A stretch of 64,000 nucleotides of DNA from Streptomyces hundungensis (GTDB lineage: Bacteria; Actinomycetota; Actinomycetes; Streptomycetales; Streptomycetaceae): the NCBI RefSeq assembly GCF_003627815.1, contig NZ_CP032698.1, forward strand, positions 7,130,001 to 7,194,000, given 5' to 3'. A model generated the notes under the pieces. The model did not search any database. It saw nothing but the letters and a program-made list of their open reading frames with translations, and was not told the DNA's origin. A program made the position numbers and the translations under genes. Below are positions 1-7,311 of the stretch, in pieces; within the stretch, counting starts at the first letter, position 1; each line of letters starts with the position of its first letter.

Positions 1-450
1 GGCCGCGGGGTGCTGATCGCCGCCGGGATCGGCAGCGCGGGGCTCGCCTTCTATCTGGTGGCGCGGGCAGTGGGCGGCAACTTGACGGTGGTTCCCGAGT
101 CGCTGCCCGGTGTGTGGTGGAAGTATCCGGTACTCGTCCTTTCGGCGTTGCAGAACGCGGTGCTCGAAGAAGTCATCGTCGTCGGGTATCTGCTGCGCAG
201 ACTCGGCCAGTTGGGGTGGACGCCCATGGCCGCGCTGGTGGCCGGTTCCGTACTGCGCGGCTCGTACCACCTCTACCAGGGCGTGGGCGGCTTCGTCGGC
301 AACATGGTGATGGGCGTGGTCTTCGTCCTGCTCTACCGGCGCTGGCAGCGGGTCGGGCCGCTCGTCGTGGCGCACGCACTGCTCGACATCGGGGCGTTCG
401 TCGGGTACGCGCTGCTCGCCGGGAAGGTGAGCTGGCTCCCGACGATGTGA
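1..450 (+). CDS. CPBP family intramembrane metalloprotease, 5' end outside window
   Basis: The reading frame is open from base 1, so the N-terminus lies upstream; at least 149 residues are present. The visible part holds the CPBP (CAAX protease/bacteriocin-processing) motifs: a Glu-Glu pair (EEVIVVGYLLRRL), an Arg..Tyr-His segment (RGSYHLYQG) and a final His-Ala-Leu-Leu-Asp motif, all within hydrophobic helices. Family members are membrane-embedded glutamate/histidine proteases. Their substrates are mostly unknown, and none is suggested by the neighbours. It ends 8 bases before the convergent PhzF gene. Confidence 0.85.
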   Translation, partial: GRGVLIAAGIGSAGLAFYLVARAVGGNLTVVPESLPGVWWKYPVLVLSALQNAVLEEVIVVGYLLRRLGQLGWTPMAALVAGSVLRGSYHLYQGVGGFVGNMVMGVVFVLLYRRWQRVGPLVVAHALLDIGAFVGYALLAGKVSWLPTM

Positions 451-457
451 GGCGGCT

Positions 458-1273
458 TCAGGGGGCGGTCAGCAGCTCGCCGTCGATCACGGTCACGGCC
501 CGGCCGGTGAGCAGGGTGCGCTCGCCGCGCAGCTCGGTGCGGACGATCCCGGAGCGGGCCGAGGCCTGGAGGCCGGTCAGTTCGGTACGGCCCAGGCGCG
601 CCGACCAGAACGGGGCGAGGGCGGTGTGGGCGCTGCCCGTCACCGGGTCCTCGTCGACGCCGACGTTGGGGAAGAAGCAGCGCGAGACGAAGTCGTAGCC
701 GCGGGCCGGGTCGGCGGCCGGGGCCGTCGCGATGATGCCGCGCTCGGAGTGCCGGCCCAGCGCCTTGATGTCGGGCGCGAGGGAACGCACGGCCGCCTCG
801 TCGGACAGCTCCACCAGGAGGTCACCGATGTGGGCGGAGGTGCCGTGGGCCGAGAGGACCGGGGCGCCGAGCGCCTCGGCGAGCCCCGCCGGGACCGGCT
901 CCTCCCGGAGGGCGGAGGTGGGGAAGTCCAGGGTGATCGTGCCGTCCTCGGCGGTGGTCGACGTCAGGATGCCGCAGCGCGCGGCGAACCGCACGGTCCC
1001 GGTCGCGGCCCCCGTGGAGTGCAGCACGTGCGCGGTGGCCAGGGTGGCGTGGCCGCACATGTCGACCTCGGTGCCGGGCGTGAACCAGCGCAGCGCCCAG
1101 TCCGCCTCACCGCCCGGTGGCAGGGGGTGGGCGAAGGCGGTCTCCGCGTGGTTGACCTCGCGGGCGACGTCCTGGAGCCAGGTGTCGGACGGGAAGGCGT
1201 CGAGCAGCAGGACGCCGGCCGGGTTGCCGGCGAAGGGGCGGTCGGTGAAGGCGTCGACGATTCGGATGCGCAT
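458..1273 (-). CDS. PhzF family isomerase-like protein
   Basis: 271 residues, full length for the PhzF/DAP-epimerase-like fold. The start MRIRIVDAFTDRPFAGNPAG is the canonical N-terminus of the family. The catalytic-type Glu lies in HAETAF near residue 45, and the second-domain motif GVDEDPVTGSAH is intact. PhzF enzymes isomerise the dihydro-hydroxyanthranilate precursor of phenazines. Most stand-alone copies, like this one, have no phenazine genes nearby and no known substrate. A TACGGT hexamer six bases before the ATG suggests a leaderless transcript. Confidence 0.9.
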   Translation of the reverse strand: MRIRIVDAFTDRPFAGNPAGVLLLDAFPSDTWLQDVAREVNHAETAFAHPLPPGGEADWALRWFTPGTEVDMCGHATLATAHVLHSTGAATGTVRFAARCGILTSTTAEDGTITLDFPTSALREEPVPAGLAEALGAPVLSAHGTSAHIGDLLVELSDEAAVRSLAPDIKALGRHSERGIIATAPAADPARGYDFVSRCFFPNVGVDEDPVTGSAHTALAPFWSARLGRTELTGLQASARSGIVRTELRGERTLLTGRAVTVIDGELLTAP

Positions 1274-1452
1274 GGCGGCACCGTACGGGACGCGCGATCC
1301 CCGGGACCAAGGCCAATGCGCGACCGCTGGACCGGTTGGGGGGCGGCGCCTTCGATGCGGCTGGGCGTGGTCGCCCAGGGGTACCCCGGTTCACGGCGGG
1401 ACGGCGAGGTGGGCGCCGTCCGCGCCGTGTCGGCGTCGGGGAACTCAGGCGG

Positions 1453-1701
1453 TCAGGCGGTCAGGGGGACGGGGTGGACCTCGTCGGCCCGGTGGCCGGC
1501 CCGCTCGTGGATGCGCTGCACGGCTTCGGCCGACGGCGCCTCGGAGAGGCAGTAGACCGTGCCCGACTTTGGGTCCGCCCAGGCCTTCTCGAAGTGGACG
1601 CCCTCCTCCTTCTCGATGGCGAGGTCCGCTTGGTGGGCCTGCTTCAGCTGGTCGGCGGTGATGCCCGCCATGCCGTGGTGGACGTCCATGAACTGGGACA
1701 T
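1453..1701 (-). CDS. DUF4242 small protein, SCO4226 nickel-binding type
   Basis: 82 residues. The start MSQFMDVHHGM is chosen because a GGAAGGGGG ribosome-binding site precedes it; an upstream in-frame ATG lacks one. The sequence is His-rich near the N-terminus (DVHHGM) and shows the LSEAPSAEAVQRIHERAGH segment typical of the DUF4242 ferredoxin-like fold. The S. coelicolor member SCO4226 is described as a nickel-binding protein; the family assignment here rests on recalled sequence resemblance. It points away from the PadR regulator gene, with a 241-base shared upstream region. Confidence 0.8.
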   Translation of the reverse strand: MSQFMDVHHGMAGITADQLKQAHQADLAIEKEEGVHFEKAWADPKSGTVYCLSEAPSAEAVQRIHERAGHRADEVHPVPLTA

Positions 1702-1873
1702 GGCGTCGCACCCCCTTCCGGCGATCGGTGCCGGGGCGTTCAGAACTGCCAAGTCCGTTTGCCAGTTCCAGCTCCGCTCCCTCCATCGTGCGCCCGAAGG
1801 GCTGCGCGGGCGAGCGAGCAGGGACCGGGGGCGGGCGGGTCGGCGCGTCGGCGGCGGACTTCCTGAGAGAGGC

Positions 1874-1927
1874 TTGCCAAGCGTAAGTCACCGATATATC
1901 GTTGACGCATCGCGACAGATCAACGAT
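1874..1927 (+). promoter_or_regulatory. padR promoter with overlapping palindromic operators
   Basis: TTGCCA (1874-1879), 17 bases, then TATCGT (1897-1902) gives a promoter-like pair. The -10 is overlapped by the perfect 10-bp palindrome CGATATATCG (1892-1901). A second perfect inverted repeat, ATCGTTGA (1898-1905) and TCAACGAT (1920-1927), follows with a 14-base spacer. AT-rich dyads of this kind are typical PadR sites, so autoregulation is inferred. Confidence 0.6.
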
Positions 1928-1942
1928 GGAAGGAAACGAATC

Positions 1943-2542
1943 ATGCGTTCCCATGGATATGGACAGCAAGGACCCGGCCATCGCGGTCGGGGCGACTTCG
2001 AGGGGCGGCGTGCCGCCTTCGGGCCCTTCGGTCCCGGCTTCGGCGGGGGCCCGTGGGGTGGTGGACCCGGCGGCCGTGGTGGCCGGGGCGGTCCCCGGGG
2101 CAGGGCGCGGCGCGGCGATGTCCGCGCGTCGATCCTGGCCCTCCTGAAGGACCGGCCGATGCACGGCTACGAGATGATCCAGGAGATCGCCGAGCGCAGT
2201 GGCGGGGCCTGGAAGCCCAGCCCGGGCTCGGTCTACCCCACCCTCCAGCTGCTGGAGGACGAGGGTCTGATCACCAGCGAGAGCGAGGGCGGCAAGAAGC
2301 TGTTCACGCTCACCGACGCCGGGCGCGCGGAGGCCGAATCGGGAGCCGACGCTCCTTGGGAGGACGCCGGGCGCGGGGTCGACTGGGAGGCCATGCACGA
2401 GATCCGACAGGCCGGCTCCGGTCTGATGGAGGCGTTCGGCCAGGTCTGGAAGACCGGCTCCGCCGAACAGCGCCAGAAGGCGATCGCCGTCATCAACGAC
2501 GCCCGTAAGAAGCTCTATCTGATCCTCGCCGACGAAGGCTGA
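1943..2542 (+). CDS. PadR family transcriptional regulator
   Basis: 199 residues. The start is the ATG after GGAAGG; a longer in-frame ORF upstream would run through the promoter and is rejected. Residues 1-55 are a Gly/Arg-rich flexible tail. The PadR winged helix follows: RASILALLKDRPMHGYEMI and PSPGSVYPTLQLLEDEGLI, with a wing containing GGKKLFTLTDAG. The helical C-terminal part would dimerise. PadR proteins repress efflux or stress genes in response to ligands. The gene stands alone, and palindromes at its own promoter suggest autorepression and possibly control of the divergent DUF4242 gene. Confidence 0.9.
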   Translation: MRSHGYGQQGPGHRGRGDFEGRRAAFGPFGPGFGGGPWGGGPGGRGGRGGPRGRARRGDVRASILALLKDRPMHGYEMIQEIAERSGGAWKPSPGSVYPTLQLLEDEGLITSESEGGKKLFTLTDAGRAEAESGADAPWEDAGRGVDWEAMHEIRQAGSGLMEAFGQVWKTGSAEQRQKAIAVINDARKKLYLILADEG

Positions 2543-2580
2543 GCCTCGTCAAAAGGCAAGCTGAACCCCGTCGGAAGTCG

Positions 2581-2607
2581 AGCCCCGCGGCCCCTGGCCG
2601 CGGGGCT
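2581..2607. terminator. bidirectional hairpin terminator
   Basis: A perfect 12-bp stem (AGCCCCGCGGCC, 2581-2592, with GGCCGCGGGGCT, 2596-2607) and a three-base loop lies between the convergent padR and SRPBCC genes. Confidence 0.8.
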
Positions 2608-2616
2608 TCGGCGCGC

Positions 2617-3045
2617 TCAGGCGCACAGGCCCCCGAGCTTGCGCAACGACTCGTTGAGCGCCGCCGTCGCCGAGTCCTTGAGCTTGCCCGCCATCAGCGA
2701 GACCGCGGCGCCGGTGAACTCGCCGTCGATGCGGACCGTGCTGGCCTCGCCCTCCGGAATGACCGTGTACCGGTTGGTGACGTTCACGCCCATCGGGCCC
2801 TTGCCCTTGACGCCGAAGACCCGGCCGGCCTCGAACTCGTCCACCGTCCAGGCCACTTCGGCGGGGAAGCCCATGAGCTTCATGTTCTCCGCGTAGGTCG
2901 CGCCCAGTTCCAGCTTGTCGGGCCCGCCCGCGGGGAAGCTGGTGTGCGTGGCGTTCCACTCGCCGTACGAGGAGAAGTCGGTGAGCTGCGCCCAGACCTT
3001 CTCGGCCGGAGCCTCGATGCGTGCCTCCGCGCTGACCTCGGCCAT
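2617..3045 (-). CDS. SRPBCC (START-like) domain protein
   Basis: 142 residues starting MAEVSAEARIEAPAEKVW behind a GAAGGAG ribosome-binding site; a longer in-frame ATG upstream has none. The N-terminal strand, the DFSSYGEWN segment and the C-terminal helix (GKLKDSATAALNESLRKL) fit the polyketide cyclase/coenzyme-Q-binding SRPBCC fold, which forms a hydrophobic ligand pocket. No ligand can be inferred. The gene is monocistronic between padR and a small hypothetical gene. Confidence 0.8.
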   Translation of the reverse strand: MAEVSAEARIEAPAEKVWAQLTDFSSYGEWNATHTSFPAGGPDKLELGATYAENMKLMGFPAEVAWTVDEFEAGRVFGVKGKGPMGVNVTNRYTVIPEGEASTVRIDGEFTGAAVSLMAGKLKDSATAALNESLRKLGGLCA

Positions 3046-3128
3046 GCGACCACTCCTTCGTGGGACGGTGACGGGGACGTGCGCGGAACGTAGCCGCAGC
3101 GGGGCGAACATTCAATACTGATGGACCG

Positions 3129-3320
3129 TCAGATCTGCTGGGTCGCCAGGGCCCAGATCTGGGCCGAGTCGAAGAGGTCGCAGGCGCGCGGCCGCGCGGA
3201 CTCGTCGTGGCAGTGGAACGCGGCCCAGAACAGATCGCCGGGCAGCGCGTCGAGCGGCGCGTACACCCGGTACACGTACTCCTGTCCGTCCTCGGCCAGG
3301 AGGGCGACCATCCAGCACAT
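3129..3320 (-). CDS. small hypothetical protein
   Basis: 63 residues starting MCWMVALLAEDGQEYVYRVY; GAGGGAG sits just upstream, which favours this ATG over one 13 codons earlier. It is acidic and rich in aromatics, with one Cys-His cluster (FHCHDE), and has no signal or membrane segment. I do not recognise the family. It lies 83 bases upstream of the SRPBCC gene on the same strand and may be co-transcribed with it. Confidence 0.55.
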   Translation of the reverse strand: MCWMVALLAEDGQEYVYRVYAPLDALPGDLFWAAFHCHDESARPRACDLFDSAQIWALATQQI

Positions 3321-3502
3321 CGGCGCTCCCTCGGCGGGCGGTGGGGACGGCTGTGGCATCGGGGAAGGTGTGTCATCGGGGAAGGACGAGCCCGCGCGGT
3401 GGAGCGGTTGCGCCGGGGGCGCGGGCGATGGCGGCTCGCGCCCTGGGGTTGCCCCCTGGGGGAGATTCCCGAGATCTCATCCGTAAGGAGGAGAAGCCGG
3501 TC

Positions 3503-3658
3503 ATGCGTGCCCACCTTGTGCGGGAGGGCGAATGCTCCCGCACGGGGATGTTCTCGGAGTCGGCGGCTGATGAGGTGGAGGGGTGCACAGTCCTCCCCCC
3601 GGAGCTCCCCGAACGACCGCTCCCGCAGACCTCGACGCCCGGCTCACCGCGGAGCTGA
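3503..3658 (+). promoter_or_regulatory. possible leader ORF with internal hairpin upstream of the Clp-N gene
   Basis: A strong AAGGAGGAG precedes an ATG at 3503 that opens a 51-codon frame overlapping the Clp-N gene by 76 bases in another frame. Inside it is a perfect 9-bp hairpin (GTGCGGGAG 3518-3526, CTCCCGCAC 3535-3543). The peptide has no recognisable domain. It could be a leader coupling translation to the Clp-N gene, or a chance frame. Confidence 0.3.
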
Positions 3659-4110
3659 GTTCGGTGGTCGCGGGCGCCCGCAGGCGCGCGCTGCGCGACG
3701 GCGACCGCCAGCTGGACACCGCGCACCTGCTGCACTCCCTGATGGAGAGCGACCCCGAGGTGCGCGCCGTCTTCGACGACGGCCCCCAAGTGGCGCGGGT
3801 GCTCGGGTATTTGGTGCAGCGCAGCATCGGGTACGGGCTGCGCTGGCAGGGGTCCGTCGAGGACTCGGGGCCCGTGCCCCTCATGAGCCGGTCCGGCTGG
3901 TCGCCCAGCACGTTGGCGGCGGTCGAGTACGCGCTGGGTCTCGCCGACGCCCGCGGCGAGCGGGTCACCGGACGGGACGTCCTGGCCGGGCTCACCGCCG
4001 ACCGCGCGTGCCGGGCCGTCCAGGTGCTGCGGCACGCGGGCGTCGAGGCGGCCACGCTGACCGAACGCCTGAGAGAGCCGGAGGAACAGCACGCCCTGCG
4101 GTCCCGGTAG
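3583..4110 (+). CDS. Clp N-terminal-domain protein
   Basis: 175 residues from a GTG start preceded by GAGGTGGAGG. It contains one pair of Clp N-domain helical repeats: ELSSVVAGARRRALRDGDRQLDTAHLLHSLMES (residues 22-54) and a second half around SPSTLAAVEYALGLADARGERVTGRDVLAGL. There is no AAA+ ATPase region. Stand-alone Clp N proteins in actinomycetes may act as adaptors or inhibitors of ClpC-type unfoldases, but that is inference. The gene is followed by a 70-base tandem repeat. Confidence 0.8.
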   Translation: MHSPPPGAPRTTAPADLDARLTAELSSVVAGARRRALRDGDRQLDTAHLLHSLMESDPEVRAVFDDGPQVARVLGYLVQRSIGYGLRWQGSVEDSGPVPLMSRSGWSPSTLAAVEYALGLADARGERVTGRDVLAGLTADRACRAVQVLRHAGVEAATLTERLREPEEQHALRSR

Positions 4111-4115
4111 CGCGC

Positions 4116-4390
4116 CCGGCCGTCGGTGACGCGGTGCGACGGGTCCGGGCCGAAGCCCCCGCCCTGCGGTGTGCACCAGACGCCTCCGGCCGTCCGCGAC
4201 GCGGTGCGACGGGCCCGTGCCGAAGCCCCGCCCTGCGGTGTGCACCAGACGCCTCCGGCCGTCCGCGACGCGGTGCGACGGGCCAAGGCCGAACCCCCCG
4301 CCCTGCCGTGCGCACCAGACGCGTCCGGCCGTCCGCGACGCGGTGCGACGGGCCCGTGCCGAAGCCCCCGGCCCGGCCGCGCGCACCAGG
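4116..4390. repeat. tandem repeat, about four copies of 69-70 bp
   Basis: The marker GACGCGGTGCGACGGG starts at 4128, 4198, 4267 and 4337, giving periods of 70, 69 and 70. Each copy also carries GTGTGCACCAGACGCCTCC or a close variant. The period is not a multiple of three and shifts frame, so the array is not coding. It fills most of the 338-base gap between the Clp-N and EamA genes. Confidence 0.85.
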
Positions 4391-4448
4391 TGTGTCCGAC
4401 AGGTGTTACGCGGATGACGGTCCTGACCCGTGCTGTCATGATGGGCCG

Positions 4449-5432
4449 ATGCACGCGTCTCGGGGAAGAAGCGTCGGCCTGGGACTCGCCCTGGCGTCGG
4501 CCTTCGCTTTCGGTGGTTCAGGAGTGGCGGCCAAGCCGCTGATCGAAGCGGGGCTCGACCCGCTGCACGTGGTGTGGCTGCGGGTGACCGGCGCCGCGCT
4601 CGTCATGCTGCCGGTGGCCTGGCGCCACCGCCGTCTCGTGCTGCGCAAGCCCGCGCTGCTCGCCGGGTTCGGGCTGCTGGCCGTCGCCGGCGTGCAGGCC
4701 TGCTACTTCGCCTCGATCTCGCGCATACCCGTCGGCGTCGCCCTGCTCGTGGAGTACCTGGCGCCCGCGCTCGTCCTCGGCTGGGTCCGGTTCGTTCAGC
4801 GCAGGACCGTGAGCCGCGCCGCCGCGGCCGGTGTGGTGCTCGCCGTCGGCGGGCTCGCCTGTGTGGTCGAGGTCTGGTCCGGGCTGAGCTTCGACGCGGT
4901 CGGACTGCTCCTCGCGCTCGGCGCCGCCTGCTGCCAGGTCGGCTACTTCGTCCTGTCCGACCAGGGCGGCGAGGGCGAGGACAGCGTGGACCCGCTCGGT
5001 GTCATCGCCTACGGACTGCTCATCGGCTCGCTCGTCCTGACCGTCATGGCCCGCCCCTGGGGCATGAGGTGGTCGGTGCTCGCCGGCAGCGCCGGCATGA
5101 ACGGCTCCCAGGTTCCCGCCGCGCTGCTGCTCTGCTGGATCGTGCTGATCGCGACCGTGATCGCCTACGTCACCGGCGTGGTCTCGGTGCGCAAGCTCTC
5201 GCCGCAGGTGGCCGGCGTGGTCGCCTGCCTGGAGGCGGTGCTCGCCACCGTGTTCGCCTGGATCCTGCTCGGTGAACATCTCTCCGCTCCGCAGATCGTC
5301 GGCGGCGCGGTCGTCCTGACCGGCGCGTTCATCGCCCAGTCCGCGGCGCCGAAGGCCCCCTCGGGACCGATCGCCTCCGGTGGACCCGTGGCCGCCGAAG
5401 GGGAGTTGTCGGCCGGGCACTCCGCCGCCTAG
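4449..5432 (+). CDS. EamA/DMT family exporter (1)
   Basis: 327 residues with ten hydrophobic helices in two EamA repeats. The first begins GLALASAFAFGGSGVAAKPL and the second covers FDAVGLLLALGAACCQVGYF; both end in GEHL-type motifs. DMT transporters export amino acids and other small metabolites, and the substrate is unknown. A CATGAT hexamer six bases before the ATG indicates leaderless transcription. A second EamA gene follows on the same strand after a 160-base leader region. Confidence 0.88.
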   Translation: MHASRGRSVGLGLALASAFAFGGSGVAAKPLIEAGLDPLHVVWLRVTGAALVMLPVAWRHRRLVLRKPALLAGFGLLAVAGVQACYFASISRIPVGVALLVEYLAPALVLGWVRFVQRRTVSRAAAAGVVLAVGGLACVVEVWSGLSFDAVGLLLALGAACCQVGYFVLSDQGGEGEDSVDPLGVIAYGLLIGSLVLTVMARPWGMRWSVLAGSAGMNGSQVPAALLLCWIVLIATVIAYVTGVVSVRKLSPQVAGVVACLEAVLATVFAWILLGEHLSAPQIVGGAVVLTGAFIAQSAAPKAPSGPIASGGPVAAEGELSAGHSAA

Positions 5433-5542
5433 GGTGGCGATCATGCATACGACCGTACTGCCGCCTCCCGCCGCGTAACGCGGGCGGCCGCCTCGGACGA
5501 GGAACCGGCTCGGGCAGTCCCCGAGCGGCTCGTCGCTGCCCG
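5430..5542 (+). promoter_or_regulatory. leader peptide and attenuator-like region upstream of EamA exporter (2)
   Basis: A TAGGGT hexamer (5430-5435) sits seven bases before an ATG at 5443 that encodes an 11-residue peptide, MHTTVLPPPAA (stop 5476-5478), containing a Pro-Pro-Pro run. Downstream, GCTCGGG (5508-5514) pairs with CCCGAGC (5520-5526). The overlapping CGGGCAG (5511-5517) can instead pair with CTGCCCG (5536-5542), so two hairpins are mutually exclusive. This resembles a ribosome-mediated attenuator. Confidence 0.5.
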
Positions 5543-5592
5543 CGTACTCCACGCCAGCGACCAGCCACCACCTTCCTCTTCGGAGTACGTAC

Positions 5593-6573
5593 GTGTCGAA
5601 CTCTTCGACGGGCCTCGCCATGGGCCCCTCCACCGCGCTGCCCCTGGGCCGCGGTCTGCTCTACCTCGCCGTCGCCGGAGTCGCCTGGGGCACCGCGGGC
5701 GGCGCCGCGGCCCTGGTCTTCGGGGCCAGCGACCTCGGACCGCTCGCCCTGTCGTTCTGGCGGTGCGCCGGCGGACTCGTGTTGCTGCTCGGCGCGATGG
5801 CGCTGCGCCGTCGGCCCGCCCCGGCCCCCGTCGCCGAACCGCGCCGCCGAAGGCTGCTCCGTATCCTCGGCAACGGCATCGGTCTGATGGTCTTCCAGAG
5901 CGCCTACTTCGCGGCCGTCGAGGCCACCGGACTCGCGGTCGCCACCGTGGTCACCCTGGGCGCCGGCCCGGTGCTCATCGCGCTCGGCGCCCGCCTCGCG
6001 CTCGGGGAGCGGATCGGCTGGGCCGGCACCGCCGCCGTCACCGGAGCGCTCGCCGGGCTCGCGGTCCTGTGCGTCGGCAACGGCGGGGGCACGGTCAGGC
6101 CCGCCGGGGTCGTCCTCGCGCTGGTGTCGGCCGCCGGATATGCCGCGATCACCCTGCTCACCCGGTGGCTCGGGCGCGACGGCCGGGCGGCGGACCCGTC
6201 GGCCACCACGGCCTGGGCCTTCGGCGTCGCGGCCGTGCTCCTGCTGCCGTTCGCGGGCGCCGAGGGACTGCTGCCGCACACCGTGGAACCGGCGCGGGTG
6301 GCCGTCCTGCTGGTGTACGTGGCGGCGGTCCCCACCGCCCTCGCCTATGCCCTCTACTTCGCGGGGGCCGCGGTCGTCCGGGCCGCGACCGTCTCCGTGA
6401 TCATGCTGCTCGAACCGGTCAGCGCGGCCGTCATCGCCGTGTCCGTGCTCGGCGAGCGGATCACCGCGGCCACCGCCGCAGGCACCTCGCTGCTGCTCCT
6501 CGCGGTGATCGGGCTGGCGGCCGCCGAGACGCGACAGGCGGCCAGGTCCCGCCGCGCGGCGGTGGCGCTGTAG
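5593..6573 (+). CDS. EamA/DMT family exporter (2)
   Basis: 326 residues from a GTG start with a weak CGGAG upstream; an ATG nine codons in is an alternative. Ten membrane helices form two EamA repeats, with the second-repeat signature [20 protein letters not shown]. It is a probable metabolite exporter. The unusual feature is upstream: a leader peptide with three consecutive prolines and alternative hairpins, suggesting translation-dependent control of this gene. It converges on the FMN-binding protein gene 31 bases away. Confidence 0.88.
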   Translation: MSNSSTGLAMGPSTALPLGRGLLYLAVAGVAWGTAGGAAALVFGASDLGPLALSFWRCAGGLVLLLGAMALRRRPAPAPVAEPRRRRLLRILGNGIGLMVFQSAYFAAVEATGLAVATVVTLGAGPVLIALGARLALGERIGWAGTAAVTGALAGLAVLCVGNGGGTVRPAGVVLALVSAAGYAAITLLTRWLGRDGRAADPSATTAWAFGVAAVLLLPFAGAEGLLPHTVEPARVAVLLVYVAAVPTALAYALYFAGAAVVRAATVSVIMLLEPVSAAVIAVSVLGERITAATAAGTSLLLLAVIGLAAAETRQAARSRRAAVAL

Positions 6574-6604
6574 CGAGCGGGCGGGCGGGTCCGGCGGCGC
6601 CCGG

Positions 6605-7276
6605 TCAGCGTGCGGTGAGGTACTCCGGTACGGCGAGCGCCGGGTCGAGGTCGTCCGCGGGCACGGGCTCGCCGTAGCCCGGGGCGAGCGGCAGGACGCC
6701 GGCCCAGTGCGGCAGCCCGAGGTCTTCGGCGTCGTCGTTCGGGCCGCCGGAGCGGAGCTTGGCCGAGACCTCGTTCAGATCGAGGCTGATCACCGCGGTC
6801 GCGGCCAGTTCCTTCGCGGTCGCCGGGCGCGAATCCCGTGAGCGGCCGGGCACGACCTGGTCCACCAGCGCGTCGAGCGCCTCGCGCTTCTCGCGCGGGT
6901 CGGTCACCTCGTGCGCGGTTCCGTGCACCACCACCGAGCGGTAGTTGATCGAGTGGTGGAAGGCGGAACGGGCGAGCACGAGCCCGTCGACATGGGTGAC
7001 CGTCAGACAGACCGCGAGCCCCGGGTCCGCCTGGCCCGCCGCGCGCAGCGGACGCGCCCCGGTCGAGCCGTGTATGTACAGCCGCTCGCCGACCCGGGCG
7101 AAGAGCGTCGGCAGCACCACGGGCGCGCCGTCCCGGACGAAGCCCAGGTGGCAGAGGTACGCCGTGTCGAGGATGCCGTGCACCAGCTCGCGGTCGTACG
7201 AGGCCCGCTCGCGGTAGCGGGTCGGTACGGTGCGGTCGGTCGCCGGGTAGGGGGCCGCGGTCGAGGTGTCCGCCAT
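6605..7276 (-). CDS. pyridoxamine 5'-phosphate oxidase family (FMN-binding split barrel) protein
   Basis: 223 residues. The start MADTSTAAPYP is chosen for the TGGAG seven bases upstream; an earlier ATG has no such site. The split-barrel core is clear: LVHGILDTAYLCHLGFVRDGAPVVLPTLF, then RLYIHGSTGARPLRA, and VVVHGTAHEV. Family members bind FMN or F420. The gene is divergent from a MocR-type regulator with only 35 bases between start codons. That arrangement often links such proteins to vitamin B6 or amine metabolism. Confidence 0.85.
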   Translation of the reverse strand: MADTSTAAPYPATDRTVPTRYRERASYDRELVHGILDTAYLCHLGFVRDGAPVVLPTLFARVGERLYIHGSTGARPLRAAGQADPGLAVCLTVTHVDGLVLARSAFHHSINYRSVVVHGTAHEVTDPREKREALDALVDQVVPGRSRDSRPATAKELAATAVISLDLNEVSAKLRSGGPNDDAEDLGLPHWAGVLPLAPGYGEPVPADDLDPALAVPEYLTAR

Positions 7277-7304
7277 TGCGTTCTCCATTGCACTAGTGCA
7301 TAAT
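7276..7304 (+). promoter_or_regulatory. leaderless mocR promoter with palindrome
   Basis: TTGCGT (7276-7281), 17 bases, CATAAT (7299-7304), then seven bases to the GTG start at 7312 gives a leaderless promoter. Its -35 overlaps the start codon of the divergent gene. The perfect palindrome TGCACTAGTGCA (7289-7300) covers the spacer and -10 and is a likely MocR site. Confidence 0.6.
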
Positions 7305-7311
7305 CTTCTTT

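Noticed and set aside
1559..1942. Upstream extension of the padR frame to 327 residues
   Set aside because: It would read through the divergent DUF4242 gene, the operators and the promoter; the ribosome site and the family N-terminus support 1943.
4116..4390. CRISPR array
   Set aside because: The repeats are contiguous and 69-70 bp with no unique spacers between short repeats; no cas genes are present.
3207..4448. Long upstream extension of the EamA(1) frame (741 residues in total)
   Set aside because: The extension runs through an antisense gene, the Clp-N gene in another frame and the 70-bp repeat. The EamA homology and a leaderless promoter place the start at 4449.
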